DNA of 8,801 nucleotides, from NCBI GenBank assembly GCA_027623845.1, contig JAQBUJ010000094.1, forward strand, positions 1 through 8,801, written 5' to 3'. Positions 1-7,089 of this stretch are shown one piece after another (the first letter of the stretch is position 1; every line of letters starts with the position of its first letter). The DNA comes from Pseudomonadota bacterium. GTDB taxonomy: Bacteria; Pseudomonadota; Alphaproteobacteria; Thalassobaculales; Thalassobaculaceae. The position numbers and the translations under genes are program-made. The notes below the pieces were generated by a model. It was not told the origin of the DNA. It saw only the letters and a list, made by a program, of their open reading frames with translations, and did no database searches.

Positions 1-1
1 C

Positions 2-607
2 TATATCGGCGAGGCCGTCCATAAGGGTTCGGCCTATCCCGGCCAACACGAGGCGATCATCTCCCGCGATCTGTGGAACAAGGTTCGCTCGATTATCGCG
101 GAAAGCCCGCGTGTGCGCGCCAATCATACGCGCGCGCAGACCCCGGCACTGCTGAAGGGGTTGATCTTCGGCGCCGATGGGCGGGCCATGACGCCGGTGC
201 ACACCCGCAAAGGTGATCGGCTTTACCGTTACTACGTCGCCGCCAAGCTGCTGAAGGCGGAGACCGCCGATGGCGTTATCCGCCGGGTCGCCGCCGCCGA
301 GATCGAGGCGGCGGTGATCGATCAGGTGCGCGGCTTGCTGCGCGCGCCGGAGGTCGTCGTCGCGACCTGGCGGGCTGGCCGCGAAACCGATGACGGCCTC
401 ACCGAGGGTGAGGTCCGCGAGGCGCTGTGTGATCTTGATCCATTATGGGACGAGTTGTTTCCCGGCGAGCAGGCGAGGGTGTTGCGGCTCCTGGTTGAGC
501 GGGTCGAGGTTCATCCGGACGGGCTCAACCTGCGGTTCCGCGTCGATGGGCTCCAGACCCTGGTCGCCGATATCGCCAATGCCCATGGCGGTCGGAGGGC
601 CGCATGA
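2..607 (+). CDS. Large serine recombinase, C-terminal part (5' end outside window)
   Basis: This is the last 201 codons of a site-specific DNA recombinase of the large serine family. The reading frame is open from base 2, and the catalytic resolvase domain lies upstream of the window. The visible start (YIGEAVHKGSAYPGQHEAII followed by S-R-D-L-W) is the typical end of the 'Recombinase' domain. It is followed by the LLKGLIF...YRYYV segment that normally forms a zinc ribbon. The zinc-binding cysteines are absent here (GADGRAM and YRYYVAAK), as I recall for many alphaproteobacterial and phage-related members. A helical, Arg/Glu-rich tail (LLVERVEV) closes the protein. Its stop overlaps the start of the next gene by four bases (ATGA), so the two are translationally coupled. 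Such enzymes integrate, excise or invert DNA. The target cannot be told from this fragment. The family call is firm; whether the gene is intact is unknown. Confidence 0.88.
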   Translation, partial: YIGEAVHKGSAYPGQHEAIISRDLWNKVRSIIAESPRVRANHTRAQTPALLKGLIFGADGRAMTPVHTRKGDRLYRYYVAAKLLKAETADGVIRRVAAAEIEAAVIDQVRGLLRAPEVVVATWRAGRETDDGLTEGEVREALCDLDPLWDELFPGEQARVLRLLVERVEVHPDGLNLRFRVDGLQTLVADIANAHGGRRAA

Positions 608-1011
608 TGACCGATGCCTGCCTCGACGCCGACGGCCGGCTCCTGAACATCCGTGTGCCCATGACATTCACCACGCGCGGTGGGCGCAAGCTGGTGATTG
701 CGCCGGACGGCGCGCCCTCCTGGGCAAAGCCGCGGGCTCGGGTCGACAACACCATGATTAAGGCCCTGGGCCGGGCGTTCCGTTGGCGCAAGCTGCTGGA
801 GGCCAGTGTTTACGTCACCGTCGAGGAGATTGCCGCGGCGGAGAAGATCAATACGTCCTATGTCAGTCGTGTGCTCCGGTTGACGCTGCTGGCGCCGGAG
901 ATCGTGGAAGCGATACTGGATGGGCGCCAGCCGGCCGATATGACGCTGGCGGGTTTGATGCGGCCATTCCCGGTGGTTTGGCGGGAACAGAGCCGCACCC
1001 TGTCCAGCTGA
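604..1011 (+). CDS. Small ParB/KorB-type helix-turn-helix protein coupled to the recombinase
   Basis: A 135-residue protein starts at the ATG in the ATGA overlap with the recombinase stop. GGAGG at 594-598 lies five bases upstream, which supports 604 over the second ATG at 607. Residues 1-45 are a short beta-rich segment (GRLLNIRVPMTFTTRGGRKL). Residues about 70-115 look like a ParB-type HTH: V-T-V-E-E-I-A-A-A-E-K-I-N-T-S-Y-V-S-R-V, then LRLTLLAPEIVEAILDGRQP. Proteins of this type often follow large serine recombinases in alphaproteobacterial mobile elements. A role as DNA-binding accessory or regulator is inferred from the fold and position only. The last 45 codons recur, truncated, at 6777-6914. 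Confidence 0.75.
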   Translation: MMTDACLDADGRLLNIRVPMTFTTRGGRKLVIAPDGAPSWAKPRARVDNTMIKALGRAFRWRKLLEASVYVTVEEIAAAEKINTSYVSRVLRLTLLAPEIVEAILDGRQPADMTLAGLMRPFPVVWREQSRTLSS

Positions 1012-1031
1012 AATCACTGGACGGCGACGCT
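874..1031 (+). repeat. Direct repeat of recombinase-element tail, copy 1
   Basis: This segment covers codons 91-135 of the small HTH gene plus about 20 bases beyond its stop. It is repeated in the same orientation at 6777-6934. By eye the two coding parts differ at about 16 of 138 bases, many in third positions, and the encoded tails differ at only about three residues. The similarity carries on past the stop (A-[A/T]-TCACTGG, then a GCGGC-rich stretch) and then ends. The copies are 5903 bp apart with no gap in the alignment. Boundaries are judged by eye. Confidence 0.8.
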
Positions 1032-1280
1032 GGTGGCGGTGATCAGGTCCGCTATCAGAGGAGCGTCCGGCGTAACTGGCGGCAATCAGAAGATCTCGGT
1101 CGTGCCACAAGCGTTCATTTGCCGTCAGATCCATTACCGGACGCATGGGTGCTGGGGCACCAGTCCCAAATTTTGCGTTGACGCGCAGTGGCAACCATGA
1201 TTCCGGCCCCGATACTGCGGATAGCTAACAATGTACCGGCGGACTGGGCCGTTTTCGCGCCGGTCCGCCCTTTGACATCC
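1012..1280. other. Gene-free stretch downstream of the recombinase element
   Basis: I recognise no gene here. A long minus-strand frame crosses the region (1194 down to 511), but it runs antisense through the HTH gene and has no family signature. The first 20 bases belong to the repeated element tail. The last part holds the strong inverted repeat at 1238-1269. Base composition falls from GC-rich to mixed near 1260. Confidence 0.5.
1238..1269. terminator. GC-rich hairpin, possible terminator of the small gene
   Basis: A perfect 7-bp inverted repeat, GGCGGAC (1238-1244) and GTCCGCC (1263-1269), encloses 18 bases that can add an inner GGC/GCC pairing around a TTTT loop. It lies 11 bases past the stop of the 44-residue minus-strand gene, where a terminator would be expected. 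No T-run follows on either strand, so it is not a textbook intrinsic terminator. It could instead be a 3'-end stabilising structure. Confidence 0.4.
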
Positions 1281-1415
1281 CTATTTTACCTTTTTACCCT
1301 CGCTCGACTGCGCCGGTTTCCAGGCCGTGGAATTCGCCGTCGCGGATATTTTCTCTTTTACTTGTTTGGGCTTTCTAATTTCTTTGTTTCCCCGCTTTTT
1401 GTTACCTTTAGACAT
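1281..1415 (-). CDS. Small basic protein, 44 residues, function unknown
   Basis: The frame encodes MSKGNKKRGNKEIRKPKQVK followed by a Ser/Ala/Lys-rich tail ending GKKVK. It is hydrophilic, strongly basic, lacks a membrane segment or signal peptide, and is probably disordered. I chose the ATG at 1415 over a longer frame from 1499 because a strong Shine-Dalgarno (AAAGGAG, 1427-1421) lies five bases upstream, and because the sequence from MSKGNKK onward looks like a family of tiny Lys-rich proteins (M-S-K-G-x-x-x-R-G-N-[KR]-E-x-[KR]-K-P-K) that I recall from alphaproteobacteria. No function is known to me. It lies on the same strand 133 bases after the nucleotidyltransferase. A TATAAT at 1505-1500 could be its own -10 box, although no good -35 is seen. 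It is easily missed because of its length. Confidence 0.72.
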   Translation of the reverse strand: MSKGNKKRGNKEIRKPKQVKEKISATANSTAWKPAQSSEGKKVK

Positions 1416-1420
1416 TGGGT

Positions 1421-1427
1421 CTCCTTT
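1421..1427 (-). promoter_or_regulatory. Ribosome binding site that fixes the 44-aa gene start
   Basis: On the minus strand the sequence reads AAAGGAG-ACCCA-ATG. This near-ideal Shine-Dalgarno at five-base spacing sets the start at 1415. The longer upstream frame (ATG at 1499) has no comparable site. Confidence 0.75.
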
Positions 1428-1548
1428 GCATGCGGGGCGAAAGCAAGCCTTGAGATGCAAGATGTGTCGCTGACCGCGGAAATTCCATTGAATGTCCACA
1501 TTATACGTTCAATGGGTTGAGTTTCTGATCCACTACCCTGATCTGAGT

Positions 1549-2376
1549 CTACCGATCGATGACGCCTCTAGCGGGCATTGATACCTCCGTTGGGGTTTCT
1601 GGATTAGGGCCTGTGAACATATTGCGCGCCGCCGCAAGGTCATCGTGTGTATCGATTTCCGTCCAATTCAAGCCGGTTATATCGAGCGCGTGGAAAGTTG
1701 TGCCTAGTGCCATCAACCGCTCGTAAGCAGCCTCGTAGTAGTCCTGAAGATGACTGTGCCGCGCCATCATACGAGTTAATTCGGCAAATAAGTGTTTCGC
1801 GGCCTCCGCGCTGATTTTTTCGATTCCGATAGACTCGCCCATCGCGCGCTTCGGGTCGGCTGACTTACTCGCTTGAAGAATTCGCAACCGGTCGTCGACA
1901 ATCACCTTCACTTCTTCTTGATCAAGCTGAATATCACGGTCGATACACAGGGCATTTTGAAATTCGCTGTCGATCAGATGACGTAAAATTTCCGAGTCAA
2001 AAACAACATCCGCATCAAATTTCACGAAACCGGTGCCACCAAGGCTTTGCTCCGCAAGCATTAGGGAATAGCCTGTATTTGTCTCCGCGTATTTTTCATT
2101 GATGATAAAACTCACCCGCAATCCCGGAAATGTATCATTCACGAAGCGTCTGACCCGCTCGTGTAAATAGCCGAGGACCACGACAAACTCCGTGATACCG
2201 CATCTTTGGCAGTTGCGGATCATCCGCTCCAGAATTGGGATACCAGCAACTGACAGCAGGCATTTCGGGCAATCATCGGTGAGCGGCCGGATGCGGGATC
2301 CGATACCTGCCGCGAGTATGACGGCCTTGGATGGGATGTTGGTCGGGTTTTCCATGTTCAATATGGCTCCTCGCAT
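1549..2376 (-). CDS. LicC/PntC-like CTP-dependent nucleotidyltransferase
   Basis: This is a 275-residue cytosolic nucleotidyltransferase of the GT-A fold. The N-terminus carries the signature LAAGIGSRIRPLTDDCPKCL (residues 21-40), with the nucleotide loop GIGSR and the catalytic-type Lys38. N100-T-G-Y-S-L resembles the substrate loop of LicC-type enzymes, D121-A-D123 is the metal-binding pair, and W238-T-E-I-D-T-H-D-D-L near the C-terminus is typical of phosphocholine cytidylyltransferase-like proteins. The expected reaction is CTP plus a phosphorylated (or phosphonate) alcohol giving a CDP or CMP-linked headgroup. Candidate substrates are phosphocholine, 2-aminoethylphosphonate and inositol phosphate, and the sequence alone does not decide. 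It is the last gene of the three-gene cluster, 14 bases after the CDP-alcohol phosphotransferase. Two starts are plausible: 2376 (GGAG seven bases upstream) and 2355 (GAGGAG eleven bases upstream, giving M-E-N-P-T-N). The family call is firm. Confidence 0.85.
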   Translation of the reverse strand: MRGAILNMENPTNIPSKAVILAAGIGSRIRPLTDDCPKCLLSVAGIPILERMIRNCQRCGITEFVVVLGYLHERVRRFVNDTFPGLRVSFIINEKYAETNTGYSLMLAEQSLGGTGFVKFDADVVFDSEILRHLIDSEFQNALCIDRDIQLDQEEVKVIVDDRLRILQASKSADPKRAMGESIGIEKISAEAAKHLFAELTRMMARHSHLQDYYEAAYERLMALGTTFHALDITGLNWTEIDTHDDLAAARNMFTGPNPETPTEVSMPARGVIDR

Positions 2377-2390
2377 GCGTCATCTCCGCG

Positions 2391-3158
2391 CTATTTTTGA
2401 ATGGGCATTTTGTGGCTGTCGCCAAGTCGACACCCACGTTGGATTGCCCGGTATACGCCAAGCAGGAACTGGCTGGCGGCGAAGACCCAGAGCATCGGCT
2501 CCAGCACGTCGAACAGCAGCGCCGCCGACAGCATGAAGATGAAAACACCCTCGTCGAATTGGAGAATCTTCCGTTGTTCCAGCAGGAACCACCTCAAGTT
2601 GGCCCGGAAGCCTACGCCCAGCCCGGCGATGATTTCGGATTTCTTCAGTAGCGCCACCCTCGATTGATAACCGGGGTCACGCGACGTTTCGATCTCGATG
2701 GCGACGTATTTCGTGTAACCCCTTAAACCGTAGAACCCGATGCCGACGAGAGCCAAGAATGCCGGCAAGATGTTGGAAGTCTGAAGATAGGCCGCATAAC
2801 CCGAGGCACCAAACCAAAGCGTGACTTGCACTTGGTCGGTCACCCGGTCGAAATAACTGCCGATCGACGAGGATACCTGGCGGTAGCGCGCCATTTGCCC
2901 GTCCATGCAATCGAGCATATGACTGAGGTGGATCAGAACCGCCGCCGCGACGAAATTCGCGGATCCTCCCACGAGAATGCAACCCGCGGCCAAGACCGCG
3001 ACAAGGAACGACGTGGCGGTTATTCTGTTAGGAGTGATCCACGCGACCTCGACCGCGCCATAGTTGGCCGCAATCCCTAACGGGGCGGTGATGAAGGACG
3101 ACCACCATTCGTCGTCACTGGTTTTTGTTTCCCACAGCCGAGCCAGTTTGCCGGTCAT
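2391..3158 (-). CDS. CDP-alcohol phosphotransferase family membrane protein
   Basis: This is a 255-residue inner-membrane enzyme. It carries the complete family signature D83-x2-D86-G87-x2-A90-R91-x8-G100-x3-D104-x3-D108, whose aspartates bind the metals and the CDP-alcohol. ITPNRIT (41-47) marks the entry to the first helix, as in other family members. About six hydrophobic segments are seen: near 45-63, 66-82, 111-125, 128-147, 205-220 and 222-238. The enzyme transfers a phosphoryl-alcohol from a CDP-linked donor to an acceptor alcohol, releasing CMP. The neighbouring nucleotidyltransferase probably makes the donor. The start overlaps the aminotransferase stop by four bases (ATGA) with no clear Shine-Dalgarno, so translation is probably coupled. 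The acceptor (diacylglycerol, a sphingoid base or a glycan) cannot be read from the sequence. Confidence 0.9.
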   Translation of the reverse strand: MTGKLARLWETKTSDDEWWSSFITAPLGIAANYGAVEVAWITPNRITATSFLVAVLAAGCILVGGSANFVAAAVLIHLSHMLDCMDGQMARYRQVSSSIGSYFDRVTDQVQVTLWFGASGYAAYLQTSNILPAFLALVGIGFYGLRGYTKYVAIEIETSRDPGYQSRVALLKKSEIIAGLGVGFRANLRWFLLEQRKILQFDEGVFIFMLSAALLFDVLEPMLWVFAASQFLLGVYRAIQRGCRLGDSHKMPIQK

Positions 3159-4342
3159 GAAGCTACAGACGCCAAGACGTCGTGATTGTCGGGGGCCAGT
3201 AAAAGGACCGGTCGCAGCGGCATGACCGGCACCATCAAATCCTCGGGTTCGACTTGTAGGGTCAAAAGGACATCCTTCAAGGTTCTCAGAAAGAACCGAA
3301 TATCTAGCGCGGACATTTCACCAATATTACCGACCTGGAACACCTTTCCCTGGAAACAGCCTTTCCCCTCGTAGATGATGATCGATTTTTCCCGCAGGCG
3401 ACGGCGAACATCGCCAACATTTATCGAAGGGGGCACACGGACCGTCGTCAAGATCGAGCACATGTCCCGCTCGTCGATCAAAAATTCGAGATTCAGTTTG
3501 CGCATTCCACGGCGCAGTTGACCGGCACGGGCCAGGATCGCGGCAAAACGTTTCGTTACGCCTTCGCTCAGGATATTCGTGAGTGCCTGATCAAGTGCGT
3601 GGAACAACGGCACGGCCGGCGTGTTCGGCGTTTGAGACCGCGTTTCGAGAAACTCATAGAATGTCGCAAGGTTCAGATATGTCGTATTCGCCTTGTGGGC
3701 CTTCAGTTTCTTGAATTCTTTTTCCCGGCCGATCACGAAGGATAGTCCAGGATAAGATCCGACCGCCTTGGAACTGGAACTGGAGCAGAACGCGATATCG
3801 CAACTCTCCATATCGATCGGCTCGGCCCCAACGCTGCTGACGCCATCTACCACGAAGATGGCTCCATGCGCCTTCGCCAAAGCGCCAATCTCGGCCAGCG
3901 GGTTCAACATGCCGGAACAAGTCTCGTGATGGACCATTGCAATCACGTTGATCTTGTTGCGGGTTAGATAGGCTTCGATAATTCGCGGATCAAAGCTGTC
4001 TCCCCAAGGCACCTCCATGAGATGGGTCTGGTCGTTGTGAATCATCGAGGTTTTGTACAAACGTTCACCGAATTCGCCGTTCGACAGGATTAGGATGCTG
4101 CCTTTACCCACGACGGAGGAGAGCATCGATTCGTTCGCCGCCGAACCCGAACCGGTGATTACCACCGCGCGGTAGCGGTGCCGTTTTTTGATCTGAAAAA
4201 GCGAAAGAAGCTTCTGCTCGATACCGGCGAGCAATTCATTGAATTCGATCTCTCGATGGCAAATATTATGCTTCGAGACCGCGTCTCGCAGGTTATCGGC
4301 CACATTTACAGGGCCGGGGGTAAATAGAAGAAACTTGCCCAT
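3155..4342 (-). CDS. PhnW-like class-V aminotransferase (2-aminoethylphosphonate transaminase family)
   Basis: This is a 395-residue, probably soluble PLP enzyme. The closest family pattern I recognise is 2-aminoethylphosphonate:pyruvate transaminase. FTPGP (7-11), GSGSAANE (64-71, phosphate cradle), LILSNGEFGERL (84-95), HHETCSGMLNP (138-148), VVDGVSS (164-170, with D166 facing the PLP nitrogen) and SSSSSK-AVGSYPG (187-199, with K192 the likely Schiff-base lysine) line up in order. The C-terminal IIYEGKGCFQGKVFQVGNIG (321-340) matches the family's IYPGK...FRIGNIG, except that the Arg of R-I-G is Gln336. This residue normally contacts the acidic group of the substrate, so specificity may differ. 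The protein carries about 35 extra residues after the usual end. A Shine-Dalgarno AGGAG (4358-4354) lies 11 bases upstream. It is first in the cluster, where a biosynthetic rather than degradative role fits best. Confidence 0.8.
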   Translation of the reverse strand: MGKFLLFTPGPVNVADNLRDAVSKHNICHREIEFNELLAGIEQKLLSLFQIKKRHRYRAVVITGSGSAANESMLSSVVGKGSILILSNGEFGERLYKTSMIHNDQTHLMEVPWGDSFDPRIIEAYLTRNKINVIAMVHHETCSGMLNPLAEIGALAKAHGAIFVVDGVSSVGAEPIDMESCDIAFCSSSSSKAVGSYPGLSFVIGREKEFKKLKAHKANTTYLNLATFYEFLETRSQTPNTPAVPLFHALDQALTNILSEGVTKRFAAILARAGQLRRGMRKLNLEFLIDERDMCSILTTVRVPPSINVGDVRRRLREKSIIIYEGKGCFQGKVFQVGNIGEMSALDIRFFLRTLKDVLLTLQVEPEDLMVPVMPLRPVLLLAPDNHDVLASVAS

Positions 4343-4362
4343 ATATCACTAAACTCCTATCA

Positions 4363-4520
4363 CATGGGTTCGACAGGCCGAGATCTCGGAGGTTTCCTTT
4401 CGCAACCGACTATGCCGATTTGATTAGAAGCCCATGCCGCATTCCACAAAGCTCCTGCGGCATGGGTTCGTTAGTCCGAGACCTCGGGGGATTCCCGTCG
4501 AAACCGATTAGGTGAATTGC

Positions 4521-4537
<17 letters not shown>
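4363..4537 (-). repeat. Imperfect tandem duplication of the groEL 3' end and trailer
   Basis: Two units of about 78 bases, 4363-4440 and 4461-4537 (period 98), share the order CATGGGTTCG, CCGAGA[T/C]CTCGG, a CCGA-rich middle and TAGAAGCCCATGCCGC. The unit at 4461-4537 contains the real groEL stop and the last codons (G-M-G-F). The other unit carries a vestigial G-M-G-F plus TAA (minus strand) about 95 bases further on. The best explanation is a local duplication of the end of groEL and its trailer that has since diverged. Each unit also contains a short palindrome, CCGAGATCTCGG (4379-4390, perfect) or CCGAGACCTCGG. Confidence 0.7.
4431..4466 (-). terminator. Perfect 11-bp inverted repeat between groEL and the aminotransferase gene
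   Basis: CCCATGCCGCA (4431-4441) and TGCGGCATGGG (4456-4466) are exact complements around a 14-base loop. The hairpin lies about 55 bases past the groEL stop, where it could limit read-through or protect the groESL message from decay. No U-run follows on the minus strand, so intrinsic termination is not assured and the downstream cluster may still receive groESL transcripts. The arms derive from the duplicated groEL-tail sequence. Confidence 0.5.
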
Positions 4538-6161
<1,624 letters not shown>

Positions 6162-6193
6162 AAGACTGTCTCTCCTTTAATTCAATGCCTGAA

Positions 6194-6508
6194 TCAGGCG
6201 GCTTTTTTCGTCTTCGCGGCGGCCTCGATGACACCCATGATGTCGGACTCCTTCATGATCAGGAGCTCGTCGCCATCGATCTTCACCTCAGTGCCGGACC
6301 ATTTGCCGAACAGCACCATGTCGCCGGCTTTGACATCGAGCGGCGTCACCTTGCCGTTCTCGTCACGACCACCGGGACCGACGGCGATCACTTCGCCTTC
6401 CATCGGCTTTTCCTTGGCGGTATCGGGGATGATGATCCCACCCGCGGTTTTCTCTTCGCCCTCAAGGCGACGCACGAGCACTCTGTCGTGCAAAGGCCTG
6501 AAACCCAT
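6194..6508 (-). CDS. groES: Co-chaperonin GroES (HSP10), 104 residues
   Basis: GroES forms the heptameric lid of GroEL. The sequence begins MGFRPLHDRVLVRRLEGEEK, the classic GroES opening, and continues with the mobile-loop region TAGGIIIPDTAKEKP and the roof segment VIAVGPGGRDENG. It ends in an alanine/lysine tail (AAAKTKKAA). The length is slightly above the usual 95-97 because of the extended C-terminus, common in alphaproteobacteria. GGAG at 6519-6516 lies seven bases before the ATG. It is the first gene of the groES-groEL operon, about 70 bases downstream of the CIRCE operator. Confidence 0.98.
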   Translation of the reverse strand: MGFRPLHDRVLVRRLEGEEKTAGGIIIPDTAKEKPMEGEVIAVGPGGRDENGKVTPLDVKAGDMVLFGKWSGTEVKIDGDELLIMKESDIMGVIEAAAKTKKAA

Positions 6509-6579
6509 GCCATTTCTCCGGTGTATTTAGCTGCGATTATAAAAAAGGGTCGCTTCGGGTTAATCGTGCGCGGCAGCTG

Positions 6580-6606
6580 TTAGCACTCACCCATAGCGAG
6601 TGCTAA
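6580..6606 (-). promoter_or_regulatory. CIRCE operator (HrcA binding site)
   Basis: The sequence TTAGCACTC-N9-GAGTGCTAA is a perfect match to the CIRCE consensus with the exact nine-base spacer. It sits just downstream of the -10 box and would overlap the transcription start of groESL, the classical position for repression by HrcA. hrcA itself is not in the window. Confidence 0.97.
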
Positions 6607-6608
6607 CG

Positions 6609-6637
6609 CAGATAGTGACTGCGACAGACGGTGTCAA
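6609..6637 (-). promoter_or_regulatory. groESL promoter (sigma-70 / RpoH-like)
   Basis: On the minus strand TTGACA (6637-6632) is followed after 17 bases by TATCTG (6614-6609). The same stretch reads CTTGAC...CTATCT, which fits the alphaproteobacterial RpoH (sigma-32) pattern CTTGAC-N16/17-CYTATNT. The start point would fall inside the CIRCE element. Dual control by HrcA and RpoH is the likely reading, as known for groESL operons in this class. Confidence 0.75.
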
Positions 6638-6776
6638 GGAGATGGTGAAAAATATCCGATGCCTCGTCGTTTCAATTGGGTCCGATGATTTTGGGAGACG
6701 GTGCTCCCATAAGCTGTAGGGGCGCCTTGGTGCCAGCTCCCGTAAACGGTATCCACGGGTACGCGCGCGAAGGATT
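6638..6776. other. Hairpin-rich gene-free DNA upstream of groESL
   Basis: I see no gene here. Several short inverted repeats follow one another: GGGAG/CTCCC (6693-6697 and 6704-6708), a GGCGC-CTTG-GTGCC hairpin near 6722-6735, and CCCGT/ACGGG near 6738-6759. The stretch adjoins the truncated HTH-gene copy at 6777 and may be scar DNA of an insertion. A structured RNA cannot be excluded, but no known family is recognised. Confidence 0.4.
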
Positions 6777-6914
6777 CTCCGGCTGACGCTGCTGGCGCCG
6801 GAGATCGTCGAGGCGATCCTCGACGGGCGCCAACCGACCGATATGACGCTGGCGGGTTTGATGCGGCCGTTCCCGGTGGTCTGGCGGGAGCAGGCCCGAG
6901 CGCTGTCCAGCTGA
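6777..6914 (+). pseudogene. Truncated second copy of the recombinase-linked HTH gene (last 45 codons)
   Basis: The frame from 6777 to the TGA at 6912-6914 encodes LRLTLLAPEIVEAILDGRQP and continues T-D-M-T-L-A-G-L-M-R...ALSS. This is nearly identical to residues 91-135 of the intact gene at 604-1011. No start codon or N-terminal part precedes it; similarity fades upstream of about 6768. It is therefore a 5'-truncated remnant. Similarity continues about 20 bases past the stop, to 6934. The differences from copy 1 are mostly silent, so the remnant probably derives from a related element that was under selection rather than from recent copying of the intact neighbour. Confidence 0.85.
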
Positions 6915-6934
6915 ATTCACTGGGCGGCGGCGCT

Positions 6935-7089
6935 TCGGCACTTTCCCAATACCCCCTTGGTCGAAACGGCGCCATTCTGTTTCAAATCCGCCTTTTCATA
7001 AAAAAAACAATACGGCGGTCGGATGCGAAACAGCACGTCGAAAGATTTGATGTCCATATCACTCAGGTCGTCTTCGGTCAGAGTTCGAT
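6935..7089. other. Leader region of the MFS gene
   Basis: There is no firm gene in these 155 bases. They include an A-run (about 7001-7008) and, on the minus strand, a stretch whose translation vaguely resembles a DUF1127 domain (see findings). No convincing -35/-10 pair for the transporter was found. Confidence 0.4.

Noticed and set aside
511..1194. 227-codon minus-strand frame
   Set aside because: It runs antisense through the recombinase end and the HTH gene, is Arg/Pro/His-rich as expected from a shadow frame, and shows no family pattern.
1272..1306. TTGACA with a TACCCT 17 bases on, plus strand
   Set aside because: The -10 is poor and no plus-strand gene follows, so it is probably chance within the 3' end of the small minus-strand gene.
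1188..1520. 110-codon plus-strand frame with Phe/Leu-rich stretches
   Set aside because: It lies opposite the 44-residue Lys-rich gene; the Phe/Leu runs are the complement of AAA/AAG codons. No Shine-Dalgarno.
4379..4390. Perfect palindrome CCGAGATCTCGG as a possible operator
   Set aside because: It has a near-copy (CCGAGACCTCGG) in the duplicated unit, so it is better explained by the groEL-trailer duplication. No regulator is suggested by the neighbours.
6672..6941. Minus-strand frames of about 90-113 codons upstream of groES
   Set aside because: They are shadows of the truncated HTH-gene copy, Arg/Pro-rich and without a start signal.
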